The position numbers were made by a program, and so were the translations under genes. Positions 1 to 12,700 of a DNA stretch of 46,824 nucleotides are shown piece by piece (the first letter of the stretch is position 1; every line of letters starts with the position of its first letter). The notes beneath the pieces were generated by a model that did no database searches, was not told the origin of the DNA, and saw nothing but the letters and a program-made list of their open reading frames with translations. Source of the stretch: Intoshia linei (taxonomy: Eukaryota; Orthonectida; Rhopaluridae); assembly GCA_001642005.1 (NCBI GenBank), contig LWCA01000152.1, positions 1 to 46,824 of the forward strand. Direction: 5' to 3'.

Positions 1-334
1 TAGGATTGGAATGTTTTTACTTTATTTTTAATATTATATACACATTCTGTCTAACAAATTAAAAAAATGGGATAGTAATTGTTTTTAAAATTCTTTAACG
101 CAAATGTTAACAAAAAAATTAAGATGGAATAATTCACTTTAAAGTAAAAATTAAGGTAATATTACGGTTCCACCTGAAACAAATTTGAGAACCACTCCTT
201 TAAAGGGTTGATAATAGTTAATAGTAGGATTTTTAAGTTAGATTTTCAATGTGAATTTATTTTTTTTGGTATAATAAGAGTGTCCTCGGCAGAGCTAGGT
301 GCTGTTTGTACGTAGTACAAAACAGCCAAGCTAG
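1..334 (+). mobile_element. Helitron-like element, 3' part (cut by window start)
   Basis: The right end has the layout of a Helitron 3' terminus. An inverted repeat (CTGTTTGTAC / GTACAAAACAG, 311 area) is followed by CCAAG and the terminal CTAG at 331-334, then a T. The same sequence occurs about a dozen times in this window, mostly in the opposite orientation. The body matches 4938-5256 and 41930-42160 in reverse complement. No coding capacity is seen. Confidence 0.6.
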
Positions 335-1080
335 TTTCATATACTACTATTACAGTATTTAGTATTATTGTGCAAAATTTTATGATGAAGAAAAGGTCAA
401 TTTTTAGTATAGACAAGATAAAATTTTAACAATAGAAAAAATATTAAAATTACGCAGCAATATACAAATACAAAAGTACAGTGCTACAAACTAAGCAAAT
501 ATCTACTATAGATTCTACTGTAGAATCTACAGTGTTAAATAAAATTTAGTCTCTAAAAATAAATGAAAATAAAATGGATGTAAAACCTATTTTCAATAAT
601 TTCTTTTACAGCATTTGAAGCTCGATTAATTATCTAAATTAGAAATTAGAAACCAAAATAAAAATTAATTGAGCAACGAGTATGAATAAAATGAAAAATG
701 AAATTACTTCACCAGCTGCAATTTTATTGATGACAATTTGATCCAATTTTTTAATGGAAGCCATAATACATCAACTTATCTTTTCGGTATCAATTTAATT
801 GTTAAAATTATTGATATTAAATTATATATGTTGCCTAGTTTTTTACATTATGCAATAATTTAAATATTTTGCATACTTGTGCTATATTTTCGCTCGCTTC
901 ATTTCATCTGATTATTTTGGTAATTTTTTATTGTTATTTATCAATTGATTAATTATAATTATAATTAAATTCATGTTTTTTAATTGTAAATCAGTTCATT
1001 TTTAGTTTATGTAGTGATATATCATACTAATCGAGATTCCTATATATACTTTTAATATAACTCACTTGTAATATCTAACT
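335..1080. other. AT-rich intergenic DNA, no gene seen
   Basis: I see no exon-like frame here. The only structure noted is a 19-nt palindrome at 510-528 (AGATTCTAC, T, GTAGAATCT), which could form a small hairpin but has no known role. Confidence 0.5.
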
Positions 1081-1173
1081 GGCAGAGTGGTTATGGTCAT
1101 ATATAGATATGTAACTGCGTGGTTAGGTTCTGATTTTTATTTAATATTAATTCATCTGAGTTCGTCTCTGCCA
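1081..1173 (+). other. tRNA-like relic (pseudogene or SINE head)
   Basis: A perfect 7-bp outer stem (GGCAGAG 1081-1087 with CTCTGCC 1166-1172) encloses an A-box-like GTGGTTATGG and a damaged B-box-like GAGTTCGTCTC, and is followed by A. The 93-nt length would suit a tRNA with a long variable arm, but I cannot fold a convincing anticodon arm. It is best read as a decayed tRNA copy or tRNA-derived SINE fragment. Confidence 0.25.
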
Positions 1174-1330
1174 ATCGTCAGTTTAATATATCAACTTAAA
1201 TTCTATGATTATGTATGGTGCCGTGTTTTAGGCAGGAATTTTTACTAATTATTTTTCTTAATATTTCAAAAATTTTAATTTAAAATGTTTTGAAGTGTTA
1301 AAATTTCAAACGGTTCATGGTTATTTAACC

Positions 1331-1766
1331 CAGAGGTTCCCAAACTCATTTTATATACTGCCCCTTTTTTAGCAATATATTTCTCAAATCCCCTTAAAAA
1401 CTTTATCATATAATTTATTATAATATTATATATTATATAATACGTATATATACTATACTACTATATATAATACTACTATACTTAAATATTATATGGTCAT
1501 TAAAAAATATATTTATTACTGTCACTGTTTATATCAGTGGATACAAAACTTGCTATAAAAATATTCACTTAGAACTAAAAAATTCATCAACGCTCCACTT
1601 TAGCCATTTAAAATCGATTTTTCGAATACACTGTGTAATTAATAATTAAACTGTTATAATAACAATCAATGAACATTGACATGGTTTAGAAAATTTACTA
1701 TTTATGTTTTTATAATTTTTTAAAATCGCACCCTGAGGAGCAATATTGCATATTTTCGAGCCCCTG
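1331..1766. mobile_element. Non-autonomous hAT-like transposon with perfect 8-bp target duplication
   Basis: The element begins CAGAGGTTCCCAAAC and ends GAGCCCCTG. It is flanked on both sides by the identical octamer ATTTAACC (1323-1330 and 1767-1774), the target-site size of hAT transposons. It contains no coding frame. The right duplication lies on the left end of the adjacent piggyBac-like element. Confidence 0.8.
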
Positions 1767-1772
1767 ATTTAA

Positions 1773-1914
1773 CCCTTTCACTGACTGGAATTTATGTTTT
1801 AATTTAAATTTGTTTAATTTTTAAATTACCTATGTGAAAATGTATGAAAATAAAAGAATAAAGTTTTTTAAAATTATGCTGTGTATAGTATAGAATACAC
1901 AGACAGTGAAAGGG
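1773..1914. mobile_element. piggyBac-like MITE
   Basis: Perfect 11-bp inverted ends (CCCTTTCACTG at 1773-1783, CAGTGAAAGGG at 1904-1914) are flanked by TTAA on both sides (1769-1772 and 1915-1918). TTAA duplication with ends starting CCC is typical of piggyBac. The 142-bp interior has no frame, so it is a miniature non-autonomous copy. Confidence 0.7.
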
Positions 1915-2103
1915 TTAAAAATGTAAATCTATTTTAGGTACTTTTACTTTTTTCAAATCCGAGAAAGACTGATTTCCTTTTAACCTTTTGAGTTATTCGT
2001 TATTTTAAAATGAGATTTGTTGGAAAATTTAAAACAAGCTATGTGGAATTGCATTGTATTTATTACACCACATGATATTTTTGGACTAATGTATGCTTTA
2101 TAT

Positions 2104-2549
2104 CAGGGATGCCAAACCTGTCGATCGCAGATGATTTTCTAGTCGATCGCCAACATTAAAAAATGAAAATTAATTTTTTATTTGAATAATACTTGTTATT
2201 ATAATTATATATATTTTAATATTGATGTATGATTTATTTTTATATTATTAAAATTTGTACACATTTCAATATATGCGATGTAACTTATTTAAATCGTTAT
2301 CGAATCAATAAATTAGTCCACTATTTTTTAAACTAGGTTTTGCCGATAATTTTCAAATATACAGCGAAAGTGCTTGGAATTTTTATGTTTTTTACAATCA
2401 CACAAAAAATATTTAGTCAAACTTTTTTATTGAATTCCGCAAGGCAATTTTATTGAAATAAATACATTTTTCTAGTAAATGTATTAGTCGATCGTCAATG
2501 AGTGAAAAATTTTAAAGTCGATCGCATCAAAAAAGGTTGGGAACCCCTG
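2104..2549. mobile_element. Non-autonomous hAT-like transposon with GTCGATCGC subterminal repeats
   Basis: It begins CAGGGATGCCAAACCTG and ends GGTTGGGAACCCCTG. The motif GTCGATCG recurs near both ends (two copies at the left, two at the right), as in hAT elements whose transposase binds subterminal repeats. Flanking octamers CTTTATAT and ATTTATAG agree at 6 of 8 positions, so it looks like an aged duplication. Confidence 0.65.
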
Positions 2550-2755
2550 ATTTATAGGTACTTTAATGTGTTAAGGCTAAATTACAGAAGAAATTAGAAG
2601 CCAATAAATTTAACATTGTTTACTTAAATAATTAACCATCACACAGGCTTTTGCGATATTATAATTTATTGGTATTATCCTCAAAGAGCTAAATCTGTAT
2701 TATTTTTATCGTACTTTTAGATTCACTTGAAATATTTTGATATATTGATACAAAT

Positions 2756-3401
2756 ATGAGCGACCATGTATGATTTTATGGTTATGGCTTTATTTTTATT
2801 TCTAGTGGAGTGATTGGGCAAATTATATAATTTCTCAGAGTGTCGAGCAATGTTCAAAAGTTAATCTTACAGATAAATCTCATACTAGTATCTGGAATAC
2901 TCTACATACTTTTGGTAATTTTGTGCCATTTTACTTTGATTGTCTTAATTTATGTGATAATTTATTTTTTATTTTAGAAATTGATAGTGACAATTTAAAA
3001 GTGTTGGCGGAACCTTTCAATTCTAGCAATCACCCATCAGGCATCAAAGTTGATAATATTAAATTTATGTATGTCAAAAAAATTGAGGACAATGTTGCTC
3101 TATATGTACAAATGGGAGGGTCTGAAGATACTAAGCAAACCATTTTGTCAATGTTGGGAAAAGAATGTTTTTTTCATTTTTCAATTATAATATTCACACT
3201 TTAGATGCAATTATAACCCTTCTTCCTCCTAAATCAAATACTCGTACTGTCATAAATGTAATATCAAATATATTTTTGGTTATTTTGGAAAATATAATAT
3301 ATGATTCAAAGCCGATTTATTATTTAAAAAGGCTGATAACTAACGCTATGAATATTTTGCAATTATTTTTTTTCATTTTGTTAATAAAAATTTTTTATTG
3401 A
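2756..3401 (+). CDS. Profilin-like actin-binding protein
   Basis: I read four exons: 2756-2767, 2806-2914, 2978-3166 and 3205-3401. The first (M-S-D-H) joins a 38-nt intron, and the third intron is also 38 nt; the second is 63 nt. The product starts MSDHWSDWANYII, recalling the Trp/Tyr-rich N-terminal helix of profilins (W..Y). Near residue 36 SIWNTLHTFEI matches the S-V/I-W segment, then come a GIKVDNIKF strand like profilin GLTLGGQKC and KQTILSMLGKEYAIITLLPP in the last sheet strands. Profilin binds monomeric actin and poly-proline in the cytosol. The model is about 168 aa against the usual 125-140. The tail after the last helix is unusually long and hydrophobic, so a further intron or a wrong 3' end is possible. 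The protein is divergent, and a pseudogene is not excluded. Confidence 0.6.
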
Positions 3402-4129
3402 CCACCTAATTTAATTTTTATTGAAGCGATGTAACGTAGTTCACAATTATTAAAAATATAAGTATCATGTATGAGATTGAATATTTGTCATTCATCAAAC
3501 TTAATTTACGATAGTGGCTGTTTTCAATATGAAATTTGGACACTATTTTAGAATTTAATTCTTATATGAATTCTGGAAAACGGTGGTTAATTATTTTTTT
3601 TCATATCTTTTATTTTAATACGTTTAGTAATGTCTAAGCTTAATATATTTTTTACGTCGTATATAATTAATTTTACTTGAAATAATAAATAATCAGTTTG
3701 ATACGGTTATAGATGATGATTGTATTGGTGTCATTTTTTTTTATTTTTATTATTTTTGTCATTAAAAGAAGGTTCATTTTGACTGGATATTTTTCAAATT
3801 AAATTTTCAATTTTGTGACGGAGGTCCCAAACATTTTTACCATGGAGGGCAATTTTTAAAGTCACACTTTTGAGTAAAAATCAATATCATAGATGATAAT
3901 TGTCCTCAACATGACAGGTAACTTGAATAACTTGCTATTTTCAGAAATATTAATATATTTAAAGACATTGGCCAGTATTTTTTATTTTTTTAATTATTTT
4001 TTAGGTCTGCCACGATGTCATGAAAAAATTGATTCTGAATGCAAATTTGGACTAAATCTAAATAAATTTACACTTTTTCTATTTTTTTTATGATTTTAGA
4101 AAACGCCAATACGTGTTCTCTTATCCATA
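3402..4129. other. Intergenic AT-rich DNA
   Basis: No gene is seen. The part at 3818-3870 (GGAGGTCCCAAAC and following) looks like a broken hAT end but has no partner. Open frames here have no recognisable similarity or splice context. Confidence 0.4.
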
Positions 4130-4467
4130 CTAGTTTGACTGTTATGTACTTCGTACAAACAGCAGCTAGCTTTGCCGAGGGCAGACTTTTTAATTTATTA
4201 GATGATGAGTATGATCTTAGGAACAATCAAATTAAAGTTACACTCTAAAAAATTCATAAAAAAGATATTTAAAATTTTATTTTTTGAGACAATTTTAAGG
4301 GTTGGAACGAATATTTTGATTGTTTTTAAGATCATAAAATAATAGAAATATCAAAGTTTTAAAACTCGATTCCTCTTTCTTTTTATTACGATAAACTTGA
4401 ACAAACAGACAAATGAATAAATAATCAGACAAGCATTTTTAACTATTTTACGTTATATAAGTATAAA
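4130..4467 (-). mobile_element. Helitron-like element, short copy
   Basis: On the - strand the element ends in the hairpin CTGTTTGTAC-GAA-GTACATAACAG, then TCAAA and CTAG (4133-4130) next to T. The other end carries the shared ATATAACGTAAAATAGTTAA and TTGTCTGATT/TGTCTGTTTG tracts (4395-4467). It is about 340 bp, with a deletion compared with the 1.2-kb copy at 41850. Confidence 0.6.
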
Positions 4468-5256
4468 ATATGTATTGGAAATTTTAAAATAAATGGTCAT
4501 TGTCGGTTTTTATCAGGTAGATGAGATTTACGACAATGTTAATGATTTTAAAAAGCGTCACAGCATGTATAGTTTTTTAGATTCTAGGACTTATTTTTAA
4601 AAAACAAAGAGAAATCGAGGTTTTAACCTGAAGGACTAAATTTCTGAAAATGAAACTAATTAAAACATCACACTAAAAAAATGTATTAGAAATTATCTTT
4701 TTTTAATTCTAGGAGTTAATTTATAAATAAAAAGGTAACTGACATGATCAATTTATATAACAAAGAAAAATTGACTACGTGATTCCGATTATTTAAAAAT
4801 TCTGATTTTAATACAGCTTTTAAGACTAGTTCAGTTTCATCAATTTAATTATGAAAAATTTAGAAGTCACGATTATTTCATCATCCAATATTTTGTAAGT
4901 TATTTCATAATGTAAAATAAAAAGTATTCAATATTTATACTGTTATGTACTTTGTACAAAGTAGCATCCTAGCTTTGCCGAGGGCGTACATTTTTATTCT
5001 ACCAAAAAAATAAATTTAACCTAAAAATGCTAGTATTCACTATTATCAATTATTTAAAGAAGTGGTTCCAAACTTGTTACACGTCGACCAGTCATATTAC
5101 ATTACCTTTTCATTTAAAATGAATTATTCCACGTTAATATGATTTTGTTAAAATCTATGTAAAGAATTTAAAAAAAATTTGTTATCCCATTTTTTTAATT
5201 TATTAAACATAATGTGTGTATAATATTGAACATAAAGTAAAAACAGTACAATCCTA
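4468..5256 (-). repeat. Helitron-derived internal modules and a second broken 3' end
   Basis: 4490-4900 contains the module seen inside other copies of the family (TTCTAGGA.. blocks followed by T-rich GGTTTTNACC and GATTNNAATTT blocks). 4938-5256 repeats the hairpin region (TGTACTTTGTACAAAG) and the GCTTTGCCGAGGGC block without the CTAG terminus, and ends with AATCCTAA like the sequence at position 1. Confidence 0.5.
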
Positions 5257-5321
5257 ACGTTAATTGCGTTATTTCTTTCAATCTGCATTATCAGTGTGTT
5301 TTTTTAAATTATTAATTAAAC

Positions 5322-5487
5322 TAGTGGTTCCAATACTTTTTTCACGACAGACCGGTAATAAATTATACAATTCATCGCGGCCAATTAATGTGAGATTACT
5401 AGGCAACGTTAAAAATAAATTGATTAAAAACTTAATAATAACAATTGACTTCCAATTGGCCCGCGATCCGAAATTTGGGTAACGCTG
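5322..5487. mobile_element. Short non-autonomous hAT-like element
   Basis: It begins TAGTGGTTCCAATAC and ends TTTGGGTAACGCTG, with flanking octamers AATTAAAC and AGTTAAAC (7 of 8 identical). Internal blocks (CACGACAGACCGGTAATA, GGCCCGCGATCCGAAA) match copies at 8578-8792 and 23379-23581. An open frame across it is a by-product of the repeat. Confidence 0.6.
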
Positions 5488-6463
5488 AGTTAAACCAATT
5501 TAGTTTTGTTTCATTTTTAAAAATAATGGATAATTTGTGTTTTTGATTGTGAAGATGCAAATTTCTGAGATTTAAATTTATCTTATTTTAATGTCACAAA
5601 AAGTGACTGAAGTGAATTTTTTTAATTTTTGAAATTGTCAGCTATCTAACCACCAATGTAAATGGTTATCCAGATATTTAACGTTTAATTGCAATGTATA
5701 AGAATGATATTTATTACAAAAAATCAGTCTTTGAAAGAATTTCACTAACAAATAAAATGGAAACTTTGAGGATATTTTTGTATTGTTAATAACATTTTAT
5801 ATATTTACTAAAAGAAATAAAAAGGCAAATTTACTAAACGCAAAATCTGTATATATAAAATATAGCTAGGTCGATGTTAAAATAATTAAAACAGCCATAC
5901 CATACATTGAATCTGAAATAGTAAAAATTAATGGTAATAGTAATAAACTTTTCATAACGCTAGAATCGATAAATGGCAAAACCGTAAAAGTTTTGGCGCC
6001 ATAAACTGTGACTGCTATAAAATATCATACAAAAACATTTTAATACACGTCATTAATGAGAGATTACATCAATTAGATTACATAGATAAATTGATTAGTT
6101 ATGCAAACTTGTCTTTATAAATGTAAAATGTGATCAAAAACATAATCAAATCATGATGTTGGCTCCAAAATCAATATTTGAATTTTTGTTATGTGTTTTT
6201 GATATATAATAAAAAGTATAATCCTTATTAACTATTTTAAATCTTAATAATCCTAAAATCTTTTCATAACTATGCTAGCGTGAATTAAACTTTTATATAC
6301 AAAATGATTATTATAAAAAAATTTAGCACCAAATCAAAAATTATAATTTCATTAAATTTTTTTTTACTTGTATGACACTAATCTTACATACGTGAATTTG
6401 AAACAATAGTCGGGCCAATTTCTTAATTTAATGACGCCATTGAAAATGGATGTGATAATGTAA

Positions 6464-6472
6464 TATATAAAA
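6464..6472 (+). promoter_or_regulatory. Possible TATA box of the nuclear receptor gene
   Basis: TATATAAAA lies 276 bp before the receptor's start codon, in a somewhat less AT-rich stretch. About 30-40 bp downstream is TTGTGCACTAGTTAG, where transcription could begin. In DNA this AT-rich such matches arise by chance, so support is weak. Confidence 0.2.
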
Positions 6473-6747
6473 TCTGACACTTGTTGTTTACAAATTTGTG
6501 CACTAGTTAGTAGCTTTGCGGAACCGTGTGCAGTCAAGCAAGTTATTGCAAATCATAGCTGTATAACAATTTATTGATTGAATGAACATAATATTCAATT
6601 GGACAATATTTGTAATCTAATTGACTGTGTACTCTATCAAAACATGACCTAACTAAGAGACTATCGAACAAATACATGCCCAATCAGATTCAATAATAAT
6701 TTAATAAGAGTTACACCCAATTTCATTTTCATATTTATATTATATTA

Positions 6748-9700
6748 ATGGATATGGATACAAGTGAATTGACCAAAAATGATAAAAACTTAAAATTTAT
6801 GCAAAATAAATCTCCCATCCCATGTGTAGTGTGTGGTGACATATCAAGGTACACTAAGCATTACAACAACGTTATATATTTATAAAAAATTATTTTATTC
6901 AGTGGAAAACATTATGGAAGCCTGACATGTAATGGGTGTAGTGGATTTTTTAAGAGAAGTGTTCGGCGTCAGTTAATATATAGGTATATGAAACTTTACT
7001 TTGATTATGTATTCAAGTATGTTACAATTGTATTTAGATGTCAATCTGGATATGGAAATTGTTTAATTGATAAAGCTCATCGTAATCAGTGTCAAGCTTG
7101 CAGACTCAGAAAATGTATCGAATCTGGAATGAACAAAAATGGTTAGATTTAAAATTATTAGTATGTAATAAACTATTTATTAAAATTAATCTGTCAAAAT
7201 TGAGATATTAATAAATGTTTGACTCAAAAATCTCACATATTGTCAAAAAACTAATTGGTCTTTAAGGTAAATCAGATAACTCAATGGCAATGTTTATTAA
7301 TGTTATTATTATAATAGTTATAATCAATATTTTTTAATTTTTCAATCATTATTTTTGTTGTATATTGGTCTCAACTAAAAATTTTAAGTTTAAGTACCAA
7401 TATTTTAGGTTAATTCTAAATATTATTAATCCATGTAAATATTTACATTGTACATTATTCAATAATATAGAATCTATATTATAATATAAATAGTATATTA
7501 TACATGTAATTTTTATTAATCTGTTTGTCAACAATGTAAATAAAGTTGTATACATAATATGTAAACAGGGCCGTTGAGAAGGGACTAGTGACGGATCTAG
7601 GATTTTCAGCCAGGGGGCCAAACGCATATTATGTATTTAAATTGGAATTCAATTTTTATATTATGTTTATTGCATTGATTAATGATGAATGATCATTATG
7701 TACATGAAACGTAAACGATAGGTCCTAGAATTTTTTTTTAATTTTTCACAATGTTAATACACAAATTATAATATTTTAAGGAACATTGGTCACACCAGAG
7801 GAGGGGCGGCTGCCCCTGCACACCACCTAGATCCACTACTGCTTTTACCTTATTTTTTGCAATTATTAAACATTTATTACATTTGTATAAAACCCTTTAT
7901 ACTGATTTGTTCACAATAGATGATCCTAACTTATATAATATGCTACGCGATTTTTGTTTCTGTGTGTGTGTTCAACTTTATTTAAATAACTACCCGCCTT
8001 AGAATATTATAAAGTCAACACTTCAATTACAGTTTTTTTCGGGGTGTTCGCAAACATAATTTATACCTCCCAAACTTACATCTTACGGGTCAAAAACCCC
8101 AATTGTCTTTTTTTTGAAAATCATACAAGTTGGAGAATTTAAAAAAATTATATCTTCAGGGCCAAAACCACAAATTACCCTTATTTTCTTAATGAAAACA
8201 GCCCTAGAATATTAAAAAATTTACATGTAGTACAGTTGTATTTTGTTAACACACACAAAAAATTTCAATCCGAATACGTGACGACTTCACGGTCAAAAAA
8301 GCATTTTAGTATTCATATATTTTTTTTTCGAAATATTTTATTAAAAAAAAAATGTGAAATAATTAACCGTCCGAAAATTAAAAAAAAAAAGATTATTCTG
8401 ATAGAGCTTATTCCAGTTGATATAAATACAAAAGTCGCATTCCCGATGAAACTTAATTTTTAATATATTATCAACCCATATTTTTTAAATATTTCGATTA
8501 AAATAAAAATTGAAAATAAATTCCCAGAAGATCTTTATGATTATAATAGTTATTATACGACATGTTAAAGATTACACCAGCGTTTCCCAAATGCTAGACC
8601 GCAGAGTAGTACAGTTCCGTCAAAATTGATTACCGGCTCGCGAAATAATTGTGAAAAATTTTTTACTAATTAAAAGTTAATTTATTACATTTTTTATCAA
8701 ATTTTTTTTAATGGTAGCAATTTCGCTTTAATGGTCCGCGATAAATAGTACCATTTATTACCAGTCCGCCGTGAAAAAAGTCGGAACCCCTGCATTATAC
8801 CGACTTGATATCAAATAAAGTGGCCAGAAAAAATACGTACTATCACTTTTAGTTTATTTGGAATAAATTTTAAGCCGAAAATTTTTGTTCGTCATCATAG
8901 ATAAGTAGTTTTGGCTTTACATTTAACACCAAATAAATTAATTAAAAATTAAAATTGATGTACGTATTTTTTCTGGCCACTTTATATAAAATTAAAAAAT
9001 AAAAACTATGGTAACAACAATTTAAATAAATTAAATGTTAAGGTTTTAAAAATTATATTTATAATAATAATAACTTATTTGCTTGAGGTGGCCGGACTTT
9101 TTCAAAATTTAAGCTTAAAAAACTATACCACGACTCTTAAGTGTATATTTCTCACCCTGTAGTTTCCTGTATTTTTGATTTAAAAAAAAGTTAACACCCT
9201 AATGTATATGTCGTATAGAATGTGTAAAACTGAAATGTACACATTCTATGGACAAGTCGTAGAATGTATACATTTCATGGATGAAAAAAAATCTTAAAAG
9301 TCCCTCTTAAAGTTTGGTTTCAAAAAAATTTTCTAAAACTTAAAATTACACTAAAATTAAAATATAAATGAAAATTTTACATATTCTACGACTTGTTTAT
9401 GAAATGTATGCATTCATTAAATTATAATTTAAAATTAATTAATTTTAAGCATTTTTATTATGTTTCTTAGTCGTTTATTTCGTAGTTCTATAAATTCGTT
9501 TATTTTTGGTTATTTTACTATTTAAAACAAATAAATATCACAAAAATAGTATGATTCAAAAGTATTTGGAATCAAATCGGAATCGGCATCGTTGAAAATT
9601 TAGGAAATTAGGAATAGATTTTATTTTGTTGAATATACTACATGTAGAACCGTTTCATTTCAGTTTAAATTGAAATCTATCGCGTGTAAATTTTCCAAAA

Positions 9701-12700
9701 CGGGACTCTATGTATTTTTTGGTATCAAAAAGTATCAAAAAGTGTCACGAGATGCAAAAGGTTGCCGGTTACTGATTTATACATAAAGATTAATGAGATG
9801 AATATAATTGAAATTTGCACTTCAAAATATTTTTATAATTTGGTTTAATTTTGGTTGCAATAATACAATAAGTACAAGATGTACTTAATAAGAATGTAGA
9901 TATTTATCATTTATTCGAACTGTGTTGGAATTCCAACTTGGCACTTATAATAGGTCTTATTTAATTAGTAAATTAATTTACAATTTGTTAATTTGTTAAT
10001 TTATTTTTATTTTTATTGAAATTTAAAATTATTTTATCTTATTTAAAAAACCTGCTCGGTACGTAGTTTGGTGGCCACTGAAATACAAATTATACTGAAA
10101 AAAAAGTTAATTATTTATAAATATTAATATCTCTAATTAAATAATTAGCAGTTCAAAATGAACGTCAACCGCGTAGTTCGTCATTAGTTTGTAAAAAAAA
10201 TGCGTTGAATTATTCCATTCATGGGAACAATAGAATGACAATATCTGCAACATATCCAATGTTTGATCCAAATATTAAGAACGAATTATTTAAAATTGAA
10301 CATTTAATTGAGACAAGAAATAAACATACGGACAAAACTGATGAAAAAACTTTTCAAAAATATCAATATCTTCAAAATCTTCAAAATTTACGCAATATTC
10401 CAAACTATTCAAATATCCACAGCGTCGAAAACATTCAAAATGTAGTAAACAAAAATTTGAATAGTTTAAATTTCAATGTTTATGAAAATTTTTGGAGTAA
10501 AAGTAAATTTTATTTCTAATTATGTGTTGATGCGGTTGAATGCTTTGGTATGTCGCACTGTCAGAAACTAAAAACCCATACAACGTAGTGCAATCAATTA
10601 TTAGCAGGGCGCTGTCCTTTAAAATGATATTTTTGGGATCAGATTTTCATATGTAAAAGCTATAGTGTATAAAAATATGTTTTTGAATAAATTTTTGAAA
10701 ATAATCAAATAAAACCAACTCAACATTAGCATAATTAAACCTAGTTGATTTACGTATTTTAATTTATATTAATTCTAGATTGGAACGCCAATATGAGCTT
10801 ATTAAATTCCCTTTATAAAAATTCAATCAAATACAATTCAAACACACTTACAAATCAATCAAAACATACAAATATGATATCAACACAGCTTCCTAATGAA
10901 CTGATTATTGATAAAAAATCAAACACTGGAAAACGGCAACACTCGGAGATGAAAACATTTGATTTAATATTATTAACTATACATTATTGTTTCAATTTAC
11001 CACATATCAATTTATTGACAAAAAACGATCAGGTACATTTTTATATAATAAAATATAATAAAATGTGCTTTTTATATTTTAAATATAAATACATGTATAC
11101 AATTTAATCAATTACTGCATTTTAATGTACAATATGCTTACGTCTCTTGAAAATCATTCATGTGACAGTTTGATTTTATAATTAAATTTTAAATTATGTA
11201 CCACATTGCACATTAATTTGTGATTTAAAAATTTTGATAGTTGGAGTTAACATTCTCATAATATCGAAATGTATTCATGGATAAATTTACACCCACTAAT
11301 TTTACAAATGACACAAATCCACATTTTTTAAAAATCAAAGTTGACAAATTAATTTAACGGGCATTTACCTTGCAAAGTTGAACCAAGTAGATGCCATGTA
11401 AATTAATTTTACGTCAAATTTGATGTTTGAAATAATACGAAATGAAAATGTATCGATTCAATAAAATTTATTAAATGTTTAATTGATTAAATTCTTTTTA
11501 GTCTGTACTAATCAAAGCAAACTGGCACACGCTTATATTGCTGGATTTGATTGATTCAAATAGACTCACGGATATAGTCGATACTAAATGCCTTGAATCT
11601 CGAAATAAAAAGGAAAATAGTGATACTATCACTCACACTAACTCAAACCCTCAGAACTACACTAATTTATTAAATTTAATTGAAAAATTTCAACTTGTTG
11701 GAGTTATGCGCGATGAAATACCTTTTATTCGTTCTATTATACTATTTAACCCAGGTAAATTTATAATGCAGTATTTTCTTATTATGATTCAAGTACATAC
11801 AACGCTCGAGACATTCACCATAAAATCTAAAATATGCTTAGTAAGCATTGCTTACATGCATTTAAAAAATTATTAAAAAAACAGTGTGATAATGAACAAT
11901 GTTTTTTTAAATGGTAAGTTGGAAATATGAGCCCTTTTTACAAAAATTTAGCCGACTCCTTAGAGAAGGATCTAAGCAAGGTAAATTAGATTGTACTCTC
12001 TAGTTCGCTGAATAAATATATTTGTAAATTTTTATTTATAAAATAAATATTCTGACACCCTAAAACTGGTTTGGCACCTTAGGTTAAGAACCCATGTCTT
12101 AGCGTAATACGATAATAATAAGGTATTATAACTATTAGTAATTGATACATTTTTGTTGTTCTGTCAACATAATGATTTATAATTATATATTATTATAATT
12201 CTATACAATAAAAATAAACCAGAAATATAACAGTAGAGAAAAGTATGATTAAAATTGAAAGATTATATAAATCTTATGTAAAAAAAATTTTATACCTAAA
12301 AATTATACCTTCGAAAATTTCATGCTTTGGGTATAAAAAATAAACAATTCCAAAAATTTGGGAAAAAATTACTTAAGATTCGCGAATTAAAGAAATGTCG
12401 AATCGAATTCTATATTTTCAAAATATTGATATAGAATAATTTACATAAAATATCGGAAACTTTAATAAGGTTCTCAATATTCTAGATAAACACAAAAAAA
12501 TTTATTTTAAATTTGATTTGTTAATGAAATTACATATATCCACAAAAACCAAGGAAAATTGAATATAAAAAATCTTATATATTTATAATTTCAGAAAACC
12601 CCTAAAAATTGAATTTTTAAAAAATCTTCCTAAAAAACTGTTAGAGTGACACATAATCATAGATTTACATTATTAATCATATTATAGATTTTTTGACCCA